Below are positions 12,086 through 23,341 of a stretch of 64,000 nt of DNA, in pieces. Within the stretch, counting starts at the first letter, position 1; each line of letters starts with the position of its first letter. The position numbers and the translations under genes were made by a program. The notes below the pieces were generated by a model. It did no database searches. It had not been told where the DNA came from and saw nothing but the letters and a program-made list of their open reading frames with translations. The DNA lies in NCBI RefSeq assembly GCF_019175385.1, contig NC_083345.1:13044027-13108026 (forward strand), in the 5' to 3' direction. This DNA comes from Lycium barbarum. Taxonomy: Eukaryota; Streptophyta; Magnoliopsida; Solanales; Solanaceae.

Positions 12086-12444
12086 TAATGTGTTATGTGT
12101 ATGAGCAGATACGGTATTACGATGATGAATTATGTGACATGATGATGTATACGCTATGATGATTCATGTACGACGATTATGTGTATGTGATATATATATG
12201 AAATGTATTCATCCTTAAAGGTCGCGCATGTTTTTCCTTCACCTTATGACTTATGATTTCTCTATCATGTTTATTTCTTTCATGCCTTACATACTCAATA
12301 CAATATTCGTACTGACGTCCGTTTTCTTTGGACGTTGTGTTCATGCCCACAAGTAGACAGGGAGACAGCGCAGACCTATAGGAGCTATCAGCAGATTTTC
12401 AGGAGCACTCCATTATTCCGGAGGTGCTAATCGGGTTTATACTT

Positions 12445-12455
<11 letters not shown>

Positions 12456-12494
<39 letters not shown>
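12456..12494. repeat. (TA)n microsatellite
   Basis: Uninterrupted TA dinucleotides within the solo LTR, followed by imperfect GTATAT repeats. Confidence 0.95.
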
Positions 12495-12500
<6 letters not shown>

Positions 12501-12930
12501 GTATATGTATTTTGGGCACGACAGGGTCTTGTCCCGTCCACGTGTCTAGTACTCCAGTAGAGGCTCGTAGATACGTACGTGTGGGTAATATGGTCTCACG
12601 ATACTACTATGGTGTATATGTTATTATTTTGATAGCCGAAGGGCGTATGTATATAAAATCAATTATGTCTTCAAATGAAAAACGATTGTCTAATGATTAT
12701 GATTTGAATATAATTGATGAAAGAGCGTAAATGAGTATGACGAGTAATAGAACGAGCGGTACTCGGTGGTTAGCCCCGGGTACCTGTCGCGGCCCTAGTC
12801 GGGTCGTGACAGTCCCCCTTACTTGTACTCTCCCTTTGGGGTATTTTTTGCTTTCTAGAAAATTAATAAAACTAGCCCTAGGCCCAAAAAGCCTAGTGCA
12901 CTTTGCTTAAAAAAAAAAATCCCGACAAAA

Positions 12931-13245
12931 GAAATCTTAGAAAACAATATAGAGAAGCTTGCACTTTGTAACGACGTGATCTATTCATCTAGTAAATCCA
13001 TGAAGAAATTAATTTAAATCATTTGCTTTACTTTATCATCATTGATTGGCAACGTAAATTGACAGACAAAAGTTTATGATTAATATTGCATATGTATATC
13101 GGCAGCCAAAGAAGAGTGATTTGATTCACTGGCAAAACTTCCCTTCCGTTTTAGAAATAAAACATAAGGAAATCTCAAATCAAATTAAAAATACCGAATA
13201 CCCCCAAACAAAAAAATTAAAAAAACCCACCAGAATTGATAATTA
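12931..13245 (+). repeat. Direct repeat copy 2 flanking the LINE-like element
   Basis: Repeats the blocks of 8343-8565 in the same order: AGAAATCTTAGAAAACAA, the TATCGGCAGCC region and AAACTTCCCTTCCGT. It has about 60 extra bases in the middle. Bases 13246-13588 beyond it hold no recognised feature apart from a T-tract near 13480. Confidence 0.75.
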
Positions 13246-13588
13246 CTAACTCATAGTCATTAAAAGTTTAAACAGATAAAACGTTTTTGCTAACTAAAGA
13301 AAAGTAAACTTACAAATCCATAGACATAGCAGATGATTTAGCGACGAAAGTAGCTGGCCCAAATAGTGGTAGATACAAATACATGAGAGAGAAATTGAGA
13401 AAAAACTAAACGGTGTAACTATTATGTTGTTGCCGAAATACGTGAATGTTGAACTTTTTTATGTTGTTGCTTCTTTGCGTTTTTTTTTTTTTTTTTTTGA
13501 GTAAGTAGATTATTAGATTTTTAAGAGGGGTATTTGCGTAATTTAACTTTTAAGTTAATGAGTTCATGCATTTAATATAGTATAGATA

Positions 13589-14773
13589 TAGATAGATCGG
13601 CAAAGGCTCAACTATGCCCCTAACGTTTGCGAAATTGTACACATTTGCCCGTCGCTAAAAGGTTAGTGCAAAGATGCCCCTAACGTTTTTTTTTTTTTTG
13701 CCATACATTCCCTTGAGTTAATGGAAAATATTGGAGGGCATATTTGTTCAGTTTCGCAAGCGTTAAGGGCATATTTGAGCCTTTTAAATTCCTGAATATT
13801 ATGACACAAATAGTTCTCAATTTTTTTTTTTTTGTATTGCACTTTATGCTAGCCAATGATTTATTGCAACTGCATTTTGAAACTCCACACCTATCGTACA
13901 ACCCCTCACTTTTCTCTCTTATTCTTTCACTTGTTTATGAAATGTCGGAAGCTTCGAGTTCTTCAAATAGCTGTGAAAGGGTTTGTGGATGTGGAGTTCT
14001 GGAAGGGTTTGTGGACGTGGAGTTACTGCACTCCATCTCACTTATGGACTTCAAATAATTCTATTAAATTTCGGTTATGCGTGATATTCGCGAAAGGCCC
14101 CACATTGAATGTTATGTAAGAAACCGTATGAATGCTTAAAATGTGATACTCTTTCTATTATTATTAGTATCAAAATTTGGAGCATTGCGGGAGACATTTT
14201 TTCATGCGTCATAAGTCTAAGTAAGTTATCTCCTTTTTTATGTTTATGTTTTATTGCAGCAATTGTTGCATCCATTTTCGTGTAGATATTGGGACTGAGA
14301 AGACAAAAAATTATCTAGAAAGAACTATCCAGATCATCAACAAATTGAAAAATAAAAAAGGTATTATCATTAGTAAAAATAAAAAAATAAAAAAAAACTT
14401 TTGAAAGGGGAAATGGTGCTCTTATTTGTGAAAAACAGTCTTTAAAAGATGGTTGTAATTGCATTTGCTCTTTTAGTTGTATAATTTTGATGTAATGCAA
14501 TGGTAGATGAATTGTAATTGCAAATGTTTTTTATGATTTGGAATGCAATGATATTTTGTGCCATAATATTCAAGAATTTCAAAGACTCGAATATGCCCCT
14601 AACGTTTGCGAAACTGAAAAAATATGCCCTCCAATATTTTCCGTTAACTCAAGGGCATGTATGGCCAAAAATAAAAATGTTAGGACATCTTTGCACCAAC
14701 CTTTTAACGACAGGCAAATGTGTACAATTTCGCAAACGTTAGATGCATATTTGAGCTTTTCCCGTAGATAGAT
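13589..14773. mobile_element. Long-TIR Mutator-like non-autonomous element with 9-bp TSD
   Basis: Terminal inverted repeats of roughly 230 bp: 13598-13830 against 14530-14764, both containing CCCCTAACGTTTGCGAAA and TTGAGTTAA-type blocks. The flanks are TAGATAGAT at 13589-13597 and 14765-14773, a 9-bp duplication as expected for Mutator-like elements, although this sequence is microsatellite-like. The 700-bp core has no convincing coding frame. Confidence 0.75.
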
Positions 14774-15556
14774 AGATAGATTGAAAGTTGTTTCTATATC
14801 ATTGCATGCAAGTAATATATGGATACACCATATTATTATTATTATTATTTATTTATTTTATTTATTTTTTGTTGAAAGGAAAGTCATCGCTCCATGCTCA
14901 ATTCATTCAGGGGTCTCTGTTGCAAATTGATATGATCCATTGATACAAACCGGATTGCTGACTTGACTCGACACGAATTCAATGACTTTGCCAAGTAAGA
15001 ACATACTACGGATCTTTTTCAAACCTATGATCTTGAACTCCTAATGTGTGAAGGCGAAAACATTGTGAACATCGGCCTAGAAATGAACTTAAGACTTGAA
15101 GTTTATGGGTTCAAGATTCTAATTATTTTAAGTTATCAAGTTTCAATAGTTTGTATATATTTAGTGAGTTTTTTAAAACAAATACTATATTATTTGAACC
15201 AAAGTTACTAGGTTTGACCGCACCCGTAAATTATACTTTGGTTCCGCCCAACACGAAAGTTAGATGAAAGATTTCAAATGAACTTTCCCCATTTTGTGCG
15301 CATAACATGTTGCTGCCTCATGGACCATAAAATCAATGAGTAATTGCTTGATAACTTAGAGAAGAAGACACACATACTCTGGCGCGTTCTTCAATTAATT
15401 AGCACTCAAACCAGTATAGAAGAAGAAACATCCACTGTACTTGTGGAAGAACTCTCTTTGCTTATTGTATGCGGTACAGTAGCGATCATATCACATATTA
15501 ATAATATTATTACACCAGGGTGGGTGTGGATGAAAATAAATACAAAAGTGAGGCGA
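14774..15556. other. Intergenic, downstream of the chitinase gene
   Basis: AT-rich sequence with an ATT/TTA microsatellite near 14830-14865. I see no gene or mobile-element ends. The part closest to 15556 must include the 3' UTR and polyadenylation region of the minus-strand chitinase gene. Confidence 0.5.
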
Positions 15557-16867
15557 TTACATGTTGTCAAGTAAGAGGCCAGAGTTGAAGGACCTCTGGT
15601 TGGCGCAGTCAATGTTGTCTCCAGGACTTACTCCAAGAATGGAACAGTACCTCCTATAAAATCCAATACGGTCTTGGACCCTAGGGTCGGAGCCGCGCCC
15701 ACATTCCAATCCCCCGTTGATGATATTTGTTATGACGCCATATCCTGGGAGGCGGTTGGCTGCTCTATCTGCAGCTGATGGTGTCCATCGCCCCGTGATC
15801 ACATCGTGACAAGATGGCTTTGGTGGTTGAACTGTCATCCAAAACCAAATTGCTGACTTAAATGAGACGACTGGGTTTGTGGCCACCAGATCTGGGTTGT
15901 TTAGGAGGTTCACCCCAATGGCTCTCCCACAAGGCCCGTAATTGTAGTTGCTGAATTAAAAGAAAGATACAAATTAATGTTTAATTGGTCAAAATTATGA
16001 GGAGCATAACATTATGGCAAGCAGAAACTCACTATGAAATTTGGATGGGGCCTCTTCCGTAATATTTCTTGCCAGGAGCACATGGCCATTGAGAACTTTG
16101 AACACAGTAGCTAGGAGGGTTACCCTGTTCTCTAAGGTAGCAGTAACCCCATGCGTATCGCCCATCCGGTGCTGTAGCCCATCCTCCTGCCAAGGGGTCC
16201 ATTTTTGTCAATTAATAAACACAAATTAATTGTCTCAATTTTCGAAAGACGTCAAAATTTACCAAGCATTTCAGCTCGAATTCTCATGATCAAACAACGT
16301 TTCTACCCCTTCTTTTTGCATGAATATAAAGTCATTACTAGTTTATTTACTTATATATAGACATATATTTGGGGAATTAAACATTAAAGTATACATTAAG
16401 GTAGCATAGCGAAGGGGCGTACCGGTAGTTTCATGGGAGGTTTGGGCAAGGAAAGCAGCAACCTCCCTTTTACGCCTGGTGGGGTCACCGGTGGTTCCAA
16501 AGCCACGAAATGATCTTGCAGCAGTGATAAAGGCATTGTAGGAATAGAAGCCCTTCCCTTGGCATGCGTTATCATTGCGATGCTTGAGCATCTGATCAAA
16601 CATGGAACTGCTGATGATGTTGCTTATGTCCCCAGTGCTAGGGGTGGGAGGTTTTGGAGTAGGCCCAGGACCAGAAGAGCACTGGCTTTGACAATTCCCA
16701 GGACCACAATAGGCTTGAGTGTCTCCGCACCAACCAAAGTTGCTGCAGCAAAGTCCCGAGGGGCAACGTGCACCTCCTGCCTGTCTACCACATTGTTCTG
16801 CGGAGACACTCAGGAGCAGAAAGGAGAGTAGTAGAGGAGAAAGAGCTGTAAACTCAAAAGGCTTCAT
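15557..16867 (-). CDS. Class I chitinase (GH19) with hevein domain and vacuolar tail
   Basis: Endochitinase hydrolysing beta-1,4 links of chitin, a defence protein of the plant vacuole. There are three minus-strand exons with GT/AG borders: 16867-16423, 16186-16033 and 15950-15557. They encode 330 residues, the usual class I length. In order: signal peptide (about 1-23, hydrophobic), cysteine-rich hevein chitin-binding domain (about 24-64, CCSNFGWCG core), proline-rich hinge ([10 protein letters not shown]), GH19 domain. Both GH19 catalytic glutamates are present, E146 in SHETTGG and E168 in LREQGN, 22 residues apart as in barley chitinase. The GH19 signature [12 protein letters not shown] is intact. 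The C-terminal GLLLDNM resembles the vacuolar sorting tail GLLVDTM of tobacco chitinase A. No frameshift or stop is seen. The ATG is chosen because it starts the signal peptide; an upstream in-frame ATG would add a hydrophilic leader and overlaps the TATA-to-start region. Confidence 0.95.
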
Positions 16868-16918
16868 TTGACCTTTATGATTACTTGCTGAATTGGTGAA
16901 GAAGATGGCAACCAAAGG

Positions 16919-16932
16919 GGGTATATATATTA
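16919..16932 (-). promoter_or_regulatory. TATA box of the chitinase gene
   Basis: On the minus strand the sequence reads TAATATATATACCC, about 52-65 bases upstream of the start codon. That implies a very short 5' leader. A TTTGACC motif, a possible W-box core, lies across the start at 16867-16873 on the plus strand. Confidence 0.6.
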
Positions 16933-16967
16933 CGATGATGGGAACATCGGATGAAGTCTAGTAGTAG

Positions 16968-18738
16968 TTGTGATTTGTGACTAGATATTGTACAATAATA
17001 AAGGATAATCTCATAGCCTGCCTTATCCAAATTTTTTATTCAGTAGCTTATGTTGACAAGTTACAAATATTAATAGGCGGCTCTTAAGTTTATAACATAA
17101 ACTATCTTAAAGTCGCTGAACTACTGGCAAATCATAAACTATCCAATTTTCTTGTATTATTAAAAAATGCGTCTGGTAGCGTGGTGTCGATGGTTAGGTT
17201 TAACAGGTAACTTTTAAGAAATTTATACTATATCAATTATTCGTTAATAACTAAAATTAAAATTATTCCAATCATTTTGATTTTTTTTCGACATCGATGT
17301 GGTTCGATTAATTTTTTTATACGTCTTTAAGAACCGTATTATGATGTCTCATTTACTATGTAAAATAATAATAAATGTTTATATAACGTATAAATTAAGA
17401 TAATAATTGACTCACGCTGAATATGATATGTCTGACAGAATATGCAGTAAACTCCTTTTTCTATAAATAGCTGTCGATATCACTTATTTAATCCCTAAAA
17501 TTATAAACTTTTCTTGCTAAATTCTTCGCTTGAAACTCATTTAGAAACTTCACTTCCCAAACAATACTGGAAACTAGCTTTCTAAATTACAATGTGTTGT
17601 TCAGAGCGCAGCTTCATCATTGCTTTTCTGTAGACTTGCAAAAAGTAAAAAATAAATTCTCACACAATGACGAAGAATAGTATATGTTCGTTGCATACAA
17701 TTTTTACTAGAAGATCTTGTATAATCTAATGCTCAAAAAGAATAGTACACTTTCGTTGCAATAATGTAGGTTGTGCACTCTCGACACGGTCTTTACCGAA
17801 AATACATATTACTTTATTTTAGAACGATTATTGAGGTGCTAACAAAAAGATTGCGACAATCTGAATAAAATCATGTCTATATAACTACAATTTAAAAAAA
17901 AAAAATTATCGTCATATGGTAGCGTGACCTTTATATAAAAAAATAGAAATTACAAAGCTGAGGGGAGCAATCGCTCGACCCTCTATTCCAGTGTTTTTTT
18001 TGGGGGGGGGGGGGGGGGGGGGGGGTTAAATTTACTCCTTTGAGGTGACGTGGACTTTCTATTTCTTCAGAATGGAATGTACAGCAAAACAGAGGATAAG
18101 AATAACCTCTGGAGCAGAACATTTGCAATATCCATATGCTTGCTTGTGTCCCTCTATTCCAGTTTGTAGCTAAGAAAACTACTTGCAAAAATTAATGCAT
18201 CGGCTAAGACTTTACAAGTTTTGCACAACTATACATGTCCAATGATAGGCCAAAAAAAATTTAGCTTAGCATCTCAAGTGGACCATTTCTATACAAAATA
18301 ATTCTTCCTTTCTTTATGCCATAGGGACTCCATTTGTATGAGATCTAAGTCCGATGACCCTCGAAGGGAGATGAGCTTGTGCAAAAATAATCAAGTCTAT
18401 CATTTATAATACTCCATTTTGCTAAGGCATCTGCGACTTGGTTGGCTTCCCTATAGCAATGTCAAACTACAATCTTTTTGGAGACAATATAGACTCGATG
18501 TTTGATTCAAATATCACAAAGGAATAAAGGTGAAATGAAAAAAAGGGAGAGGAGGAGAAAACATACTCTGTGATTTTAATTTCTACGGAAGATTGCCAAA
18601 ACCATTATTGTTTCAAAAATTGTAACACTTTAGTAATTTTTAAACCTAATATGAAATATGTTGTACACACATAAATCTATTCGGTTCGATAAGATTCGAT
18701 TCGATCAGTTTAGTCAATTTTTGAATAACCAGTAATAC
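16968..18738. other. Intergenic, no gene recognised
   Basis: AT-rich sequence upstream of the chitinase gene, with a pure G tract of about 25 bases at 18001-18026 and several A or T runs. No coding frame of note, no clear TIR or LTR ends. Confidence 0.5.
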
Positions 18739-21138
18739 TGTTACACCTCCTAGTTTTATACGTTAAGATTCGTTAGGCGTTAGTTGTTCAACTGTAGACA
18801 CTAAAGTATTTTCTAGACATATGAGGTTATATGCGCCTATTTTTTTTTTTATTATTTTTTTGGTTATGAGAGTTTAAGTGCACGTAATAGGTCATGGAAG
18901 GATTGGAGGATAGGTGAATTAAGGGAAGTAAGTTGTTGGAACTTTGGGAAAAAAAAAGATGGGCAAGGTTTGTACGATAATTTCGGTCTAAATTGAGAAA
19001 GGAATAGCTCCTAGTATATTAGGAGTTTTGAAGCGAAACAAAAGCCTATATTGAAATTCGGGATGTCTAGTTTCCAACACAAAAAACCACTCGTCGATAT
19101 GACATCGGAATAGAGAGTTATAGACGTTAAAAGTTAGCCCGGCGGAGCAGGGATTACTCTGCGCGAACGCGCCACCACAGTGCGCGAACGCGCAGAGGCG
19201 CGTCCAGCTACAATGAACGAACACGCCCGCACAGTGCGTGAACATGCAGAGGCATGTCCAGCTACAGTATGCGTATGCGCTGAGTAAATTTTAGGTCGGT
19301 GTAAACCGACTCTAAATTTACCCCTTATTTTCATCCAAACACCCCTAAAAATTATCCCCAATCCTCTGGAATATTCCCCCAACTTTCACCCATTCATTTT
19401 AGCCCAAATCAAGTGCAATCTCGAGATTTAGGTCTGGATAGTGTGTAGTTATGATTATAGTATCGTGTTATGGTGAATCTTGGCTTGGATTCAAGGCGAA
19501 TATCGAAGATATTGCGGTCCTAGTGAGAACAAGGTATGAATCTCTCCTTATTAATATTGATTTAGGTTTATTTACGGAGATAGAGCTATTAAATGGTCGT
19601 ATAATGAACTAGTTGGTTGAGAAACCGAATAAACATTGTGTGGGATGTTTTATGGAGTACTTTGGTATTGATGATGATATTGTTGATGTTAGTGTTGTTG
19701 TTGTTGCTGTTGTTGTTGTTGATGATTGTGGTATTGTGATTTCGGACTAGGGATATATAAACAGGGGAGATGTTGTCCAGATTTCGGCAGATTCTAAAGG
19801 AATTTAATTTGAAGGCTTAAGATAACCGTATGATGATAATCCTAACAATAGTATAAATTCTCTTGAATGTAGATTTAGGAGCTTGGGAGGATAAGCGTTA
19901 AGTAGTTAAGGAGATCAAAAAGGTATGTTAAGGTTAATCCCTTTCTTTCTAAAGGCATGATTCTTTTCCTATGAACCTATACATGACTTCCATAATATCC
20001 TTGTTCCCAAAAAGCTAGAAGTCCATGACTTTCGAAAGTCTGATGATGCTAAAGATAGATGTTTTCTATGATGATAACGATGACGATGATGATTCCATTT
20101 CTAGAGATTCCAAAGCTTATGGTCTTGATGCTAGTATTAGATTGTTGAGATTATTTCATGATTGTTCTTATTTTATTCATTATTGTTGATCTCACCTTAT
20201 GTTACTTGTTCCTTCAAGGTGGGATATGACGATAATGATTATTCCATAATATAATCGGAGGTTACCGACCTTATGTCACTCCAATAGAGTCATACCTTTA
20301 ATTGGGCTCTCATGCATGCTTTATGTATATGTATGTATTTTCTTACACCGTGTCTATATGGACGGGCAGCATCACTACGGTGGGCGGCTTATGGATAATG
20401 ATAATAACATCGTGCCTACATGGCCGGGAAGCACCATTAGTGGGCGGCGTGAGATGATTACCTTGGACGCGGGCTAATGATGATAACACCGTGCCTATAA
20501 GGCCGAGCAGTTTGCTTATATATATTTATGATGTTATTTTAAGAATAAAGTTAGCATGCATGGTATTCACCTTATGAGACAATCAGATGTACAGGTTGTC
20601 TTTATTTCATGCTATGTTCCATATCTCGTGTTATGTTATTATTCATGCCTTACATACTCAGTACATTGTCCGTACTGACGTCCTTTCTTATGGATGTTGC
20701 GTTCATGCCCTCAGGTAGACAGATCTAATCCTTAGGAACTTCATCAGCGAAGTTTCAGAAACGCCCCAGTTGTTTCGGAGTTGCAGTTATTGGTACTACT
20801 CCTTTGTATATATATATACTTGGGCATGGTGGATTCCTGCCCCATCTTTAAGGATCCTTGTATTCTATATAGAGGTTCGTAGACAAATGTATGTAGCCTA
20901 ACCTTATCAGTTCGTACTGTTGTATAATGTTTGGCAGCCTTGTTAGCTTATGTTTATGGCATAGTTGTTGATGATTATAAGGAGATGTGTCGTTATCTTG
21001 TGATGTATGCCCTTACAAATTATGATACCTTTGAGCTATCTTGTGGTCCACCTAGAATTGGATATGCGACGTATATTCAGAGGTGCTCGGTAGGTTAGCT
21101 CTGGGTGCCCGTCATGGCCCTCTGGTTGAGTCGTGACA
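18739..21138 (+). mobile_element. Solo LTR (gypsy type), 2.4 kb, TSD AATAC
   Basis: Starts TGTTACACCTCC, ends GAGTCGTGACA, and is flanked by a perfect 5-bp duplication AATAC at 18734-18738 and 21139-21143. It has no internal domain or partner LTR, so it is a solo LTR. It contains a GTT-type microsatellite near 19690-19722 and a diverged tandem repeat around 20345-20515 built on GTGCCTACATGGCCGGG and GTGGGCGGC. It belongs to the same broad group as the LTRs at 9611 and 6830-8342. Confidence 0.93.
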
Positions 21139-21143
21139 AATAC

Positions 21144-21830
21144 TCCTTCCTACTGGTGTGGTGTAGATGAGAGCTGAGATTTATACGTTGGTAAAGACTG
21201 AATATGAATACATGGTGTACTTTTTTTGTTTCGCTTTATGTGTTACGATTTGGAGAGTCAAGAAATTTTCTTATCAATGTTTTTTTTTTGTCAAATATAT
21301 TTAAATTGTTAATTATTGTGATTTATAATAATTTTTATATAATTTATTAATAGTTAAATTTAAAATCTTAAAAAATTTCAAACTGAATTCACACTAGCTA
21401 GCATATAAAATGGAATGGATGAATCCTTGTAATCGGGATCTTGTTGTATAAAATGGAAATTTATGGGTGATATGATTACTTACGTTGATCAATCATATAT
21501 GGATGCCCTTTGAAAGGTCTCCACAATTTTTGTTTATCAACTCTGGAGCAGACTTTTAGAAGTACGAGTCATCACGTGTTTGTATACGGAAAAGGGGCTA
21601 AAAATCTCATAATCTATTAAGATTGGCTAAAAAATAAGCTCCTTTCATCTATTGGATAAAAAACACACTCAACGTTATTATTTGGCTTAAATATGCCCTT
21701 AACCTATTAAATTCGGCTAAAAATATCCTCCTTTACTGAATGTTATTTTTAACTTAAAAATACCCTTAAAACTAATGGTTGACTAGTTGAATCAATGAAG
21801 CTTTATATAAAGTCATGTTAGAATGTATGA
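21144..21830. other. Intergenic, no gene recognised
   Basis: AT-rich spacer between the solo LTR and a decayed retrotransposon gag. Around 21590-21780 there is a pair of related phrases (GGCTAAAAATCTC, GGCTAAAAATATCC) suggesting an old small repeat, without clear ends. Confidence 0.35.
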
Positions 21831-21837
21831 TTGGTCA

Positions 21838-22830
21838 AGGTGTTAGTCCAATGAAGAGGACCTCGTCGACGTGGAAGGAAATACTGCAATGATGGGTTAG
21901 AAAAAAGGGATCGAGACCAAAGCCAATCGGAGCCTCGTGACAATCGCACGCCTTCAACAGAGAGACTGGACGAGGATACCTCAACAAAGGCATTTGGACA
22001 AAGGAAAAGGCATAGAGCAGCCACATGGAGGAACTCATGGCACGATAACAAAAATAACCTAAAACTTGACAACAAGTTGTTGTCCTTAGCCAAAAACTTG
22101 AAAAAAGAGATATCCGTCCAAGCGAGGATGAATCCAGTTGGGAGTGTACCTGACCGTGTCCCAGAAAGTTCTGGCATGGAAGGAGTTCCTGATAATTCAG
22201 GAATTCCAGTAAATCTGGGACTGTAGTAATGGTGCAAGGAACCGTGGCAGACACAGTTGCCTCTCGAGCCACATAACGCTCTCTTTGAAAGCCTCATGAA
22301 GCAACTTAAGGAGCAAGTTCCTCGGGCTCCGCCGGTAATCAAAGAAATTGATATGGAGATGTACTCTTAACAGTCATGCAGGCTGAGTGTGGCCCTTGTA
22401 CTGATCCAATAGAAGTTTAGGATCTCGAATTTGGCAAAATATGATGGTACAATCGATCCTTGAGATCACATCATGGCCTACACAACCAGAATTAAAGGCA
22501 ATGACCTCACTTAGCAGGAGATAGAGTCAGTGCTGGTTAATAAGTTCAAGGAAACCCTTATGAAGGGAGCATTGGCCTAGTACTCACTCTTGACGTGTAA
22601 CTTGCCATTGGGTCATTCATGGAACTGGCGGACGCCTTTATAAAAGCGCATAGCGGGGCTTAGAGGTTGGAGAAGCAGATGGAATATTTGCAGTCAAGCA
22701 AAGGCTAGATTAGTTACTTCATGTCTTTGTAATCTATTCCAAAGGCAGAGAATGTTGCTGTCAGGGGTCCCGGATAATTAGGATGCAATGGCTTTTACTA
22801 ATAATTTGAACATCAACGGCTTAAAGGGTA
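21838..22830 (+). pseudogene. Decayed Ty3/gypsy gag
   Basis: Reading the plus strand in pieces gives typical plant gypsy gag phrases: KYDGTIDP, DHIMAY, GNDLT, LVNKFKETL, KGALA, then SFMELADAFIKAHSGA. They are broken by several stops and frameshifts. The retrotransposon gag domain lies at about 22420-22690. The upstream part, about 21840-22380, probably corresponds to the variable gag N-terminus. No protease, reverse transcriptase or LTR pair goes with it. Confidence 0.65.
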
Positions 22831-22863
22831 ATACAGTGAGCAAAAAGTAATTGAACGATTCCC

Positions 22864-23060
22864 TGCTAAGGTAAGATCTTAATGAATTGCTAAGAATTTT
22901 GTTGATTTGACTGTCTTATGTCCTGTTTTATGTTTAAACTTCTCCATTCTTTTGAAATACATTCATCCTAATTGAATAATTTCCTCCAAGGTAAGATCGT
23001 AGATAATTGCTAAAAAATTTAGTTGATTTAACAATTTATTATGTCCTGTTTTAAGTAAAA
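22864..23060 (+). repeat. Imperfect tandem duplication of about 125 bp
   Basis: The block starting GGTAAGATCTTAATGAATTG at 22870 recurs as GGTAAGATCGTAGATAATTG near 22990. Both continue through TTGATTTGACTGTCTTATG or its variant and ATGTCCTGTTTTA. Confidence 0.7.
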
Positions 23061-23182
23061 TAATACAATGACAGTTATTAGACTTCATTCTTTTAAAGTC
23101 CCCAAATTAGTTTTCCAATTTACTACATTGAGAAACTATCTATCTCATAGTTTCATACTCAATATAATTGTGTCACGCCCCG

Positions 23183-23275
23183 TGGGAGAATCGGCACCTG
23201 GTGCCTGAACTTGACCGAGTGAACCACATGCATGGCTTGATGTAACGTGAAAGATACACATGTGGGAAATATAAA
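23183..23275 (+). mobile_element. Short LTR-start fragment
   Basis: Starts TGTCACGCCCCGTGGG, resembling LTR starts of gypsy-type elements, and stops after about 90 bases without a matching end. Truncated and of low information. Confidence 0.3.
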
Positions 23276-23341
23276 TCATAGACATGTTTTCCTTTTCCCA
23301 ATATATGACTTGAATTGCCTATTTCTTTCTTTCCTTTCTTA

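Larger units (their letters stand above)
9611..12811 (+). mobile_element. Solo LTR (gypsy type), 3.2 kb, TSD GTCCC
   Basis: It starts TGTTACACCTCG and ends GGGTCGTGACA, i.e. TG...CA ends. It is flanked by a perfect 5-bp duplication GTCCC at 9606-9610 and 12812-12816. There is no internal coding region, primer-binding site or second LTR, so it is a solo LTR left by unequal recombination. It contains a 32-bp tandem repeat at about 11950-12085 and a TA microsatellite. It is inserted in the LINE-like element. Confidence 0.92.
8566..12932 (+). mobile_element. ORF1-only non-LTR (LINE-like) element with 13-bp TSD, interrupted by a solo LTR
   Basis: The flanking sequence TCCTGACAAAAGA at 8566-8578 recurs as TCCCGACAAAAGA at 12920-12932, right after an A-tract at 12909-12919, as expected for a target-primed insertion. 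The element body is 8579-9610 plus 12812-12919, about 1.1 kb once the nested LTR is removed. It encodes an ORF1-like C-terminus but no endonuclease or reverse transcriptase. It is therefore a truncated or non-autonomous LINE-type insertion. Confidence 0.65.

Noticed and set aside
13744..14119. Two overlapping plus-strand frames of 87-104 codons inside the long-TIR element
   Set aside because: Part of each lies in the TIR, with T-run translations; there is no domain and no sign of splicing.
18001..18026. Pure G tract as a possible regulatory quadruplex
   Set aside because: A single homopolymer with no nearby gene in the right place; it may also be an assembly length artefact, as may the C/G runs at 48151-48167, 54391-54405 and 63636-63655.
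21818..22342. Minus-strand frame of 174 codons
   Set aside because: No recognisable domain. The plus strand continues directly into a degenerate gypsy gag, so the minus frame is most likely a chance opening.
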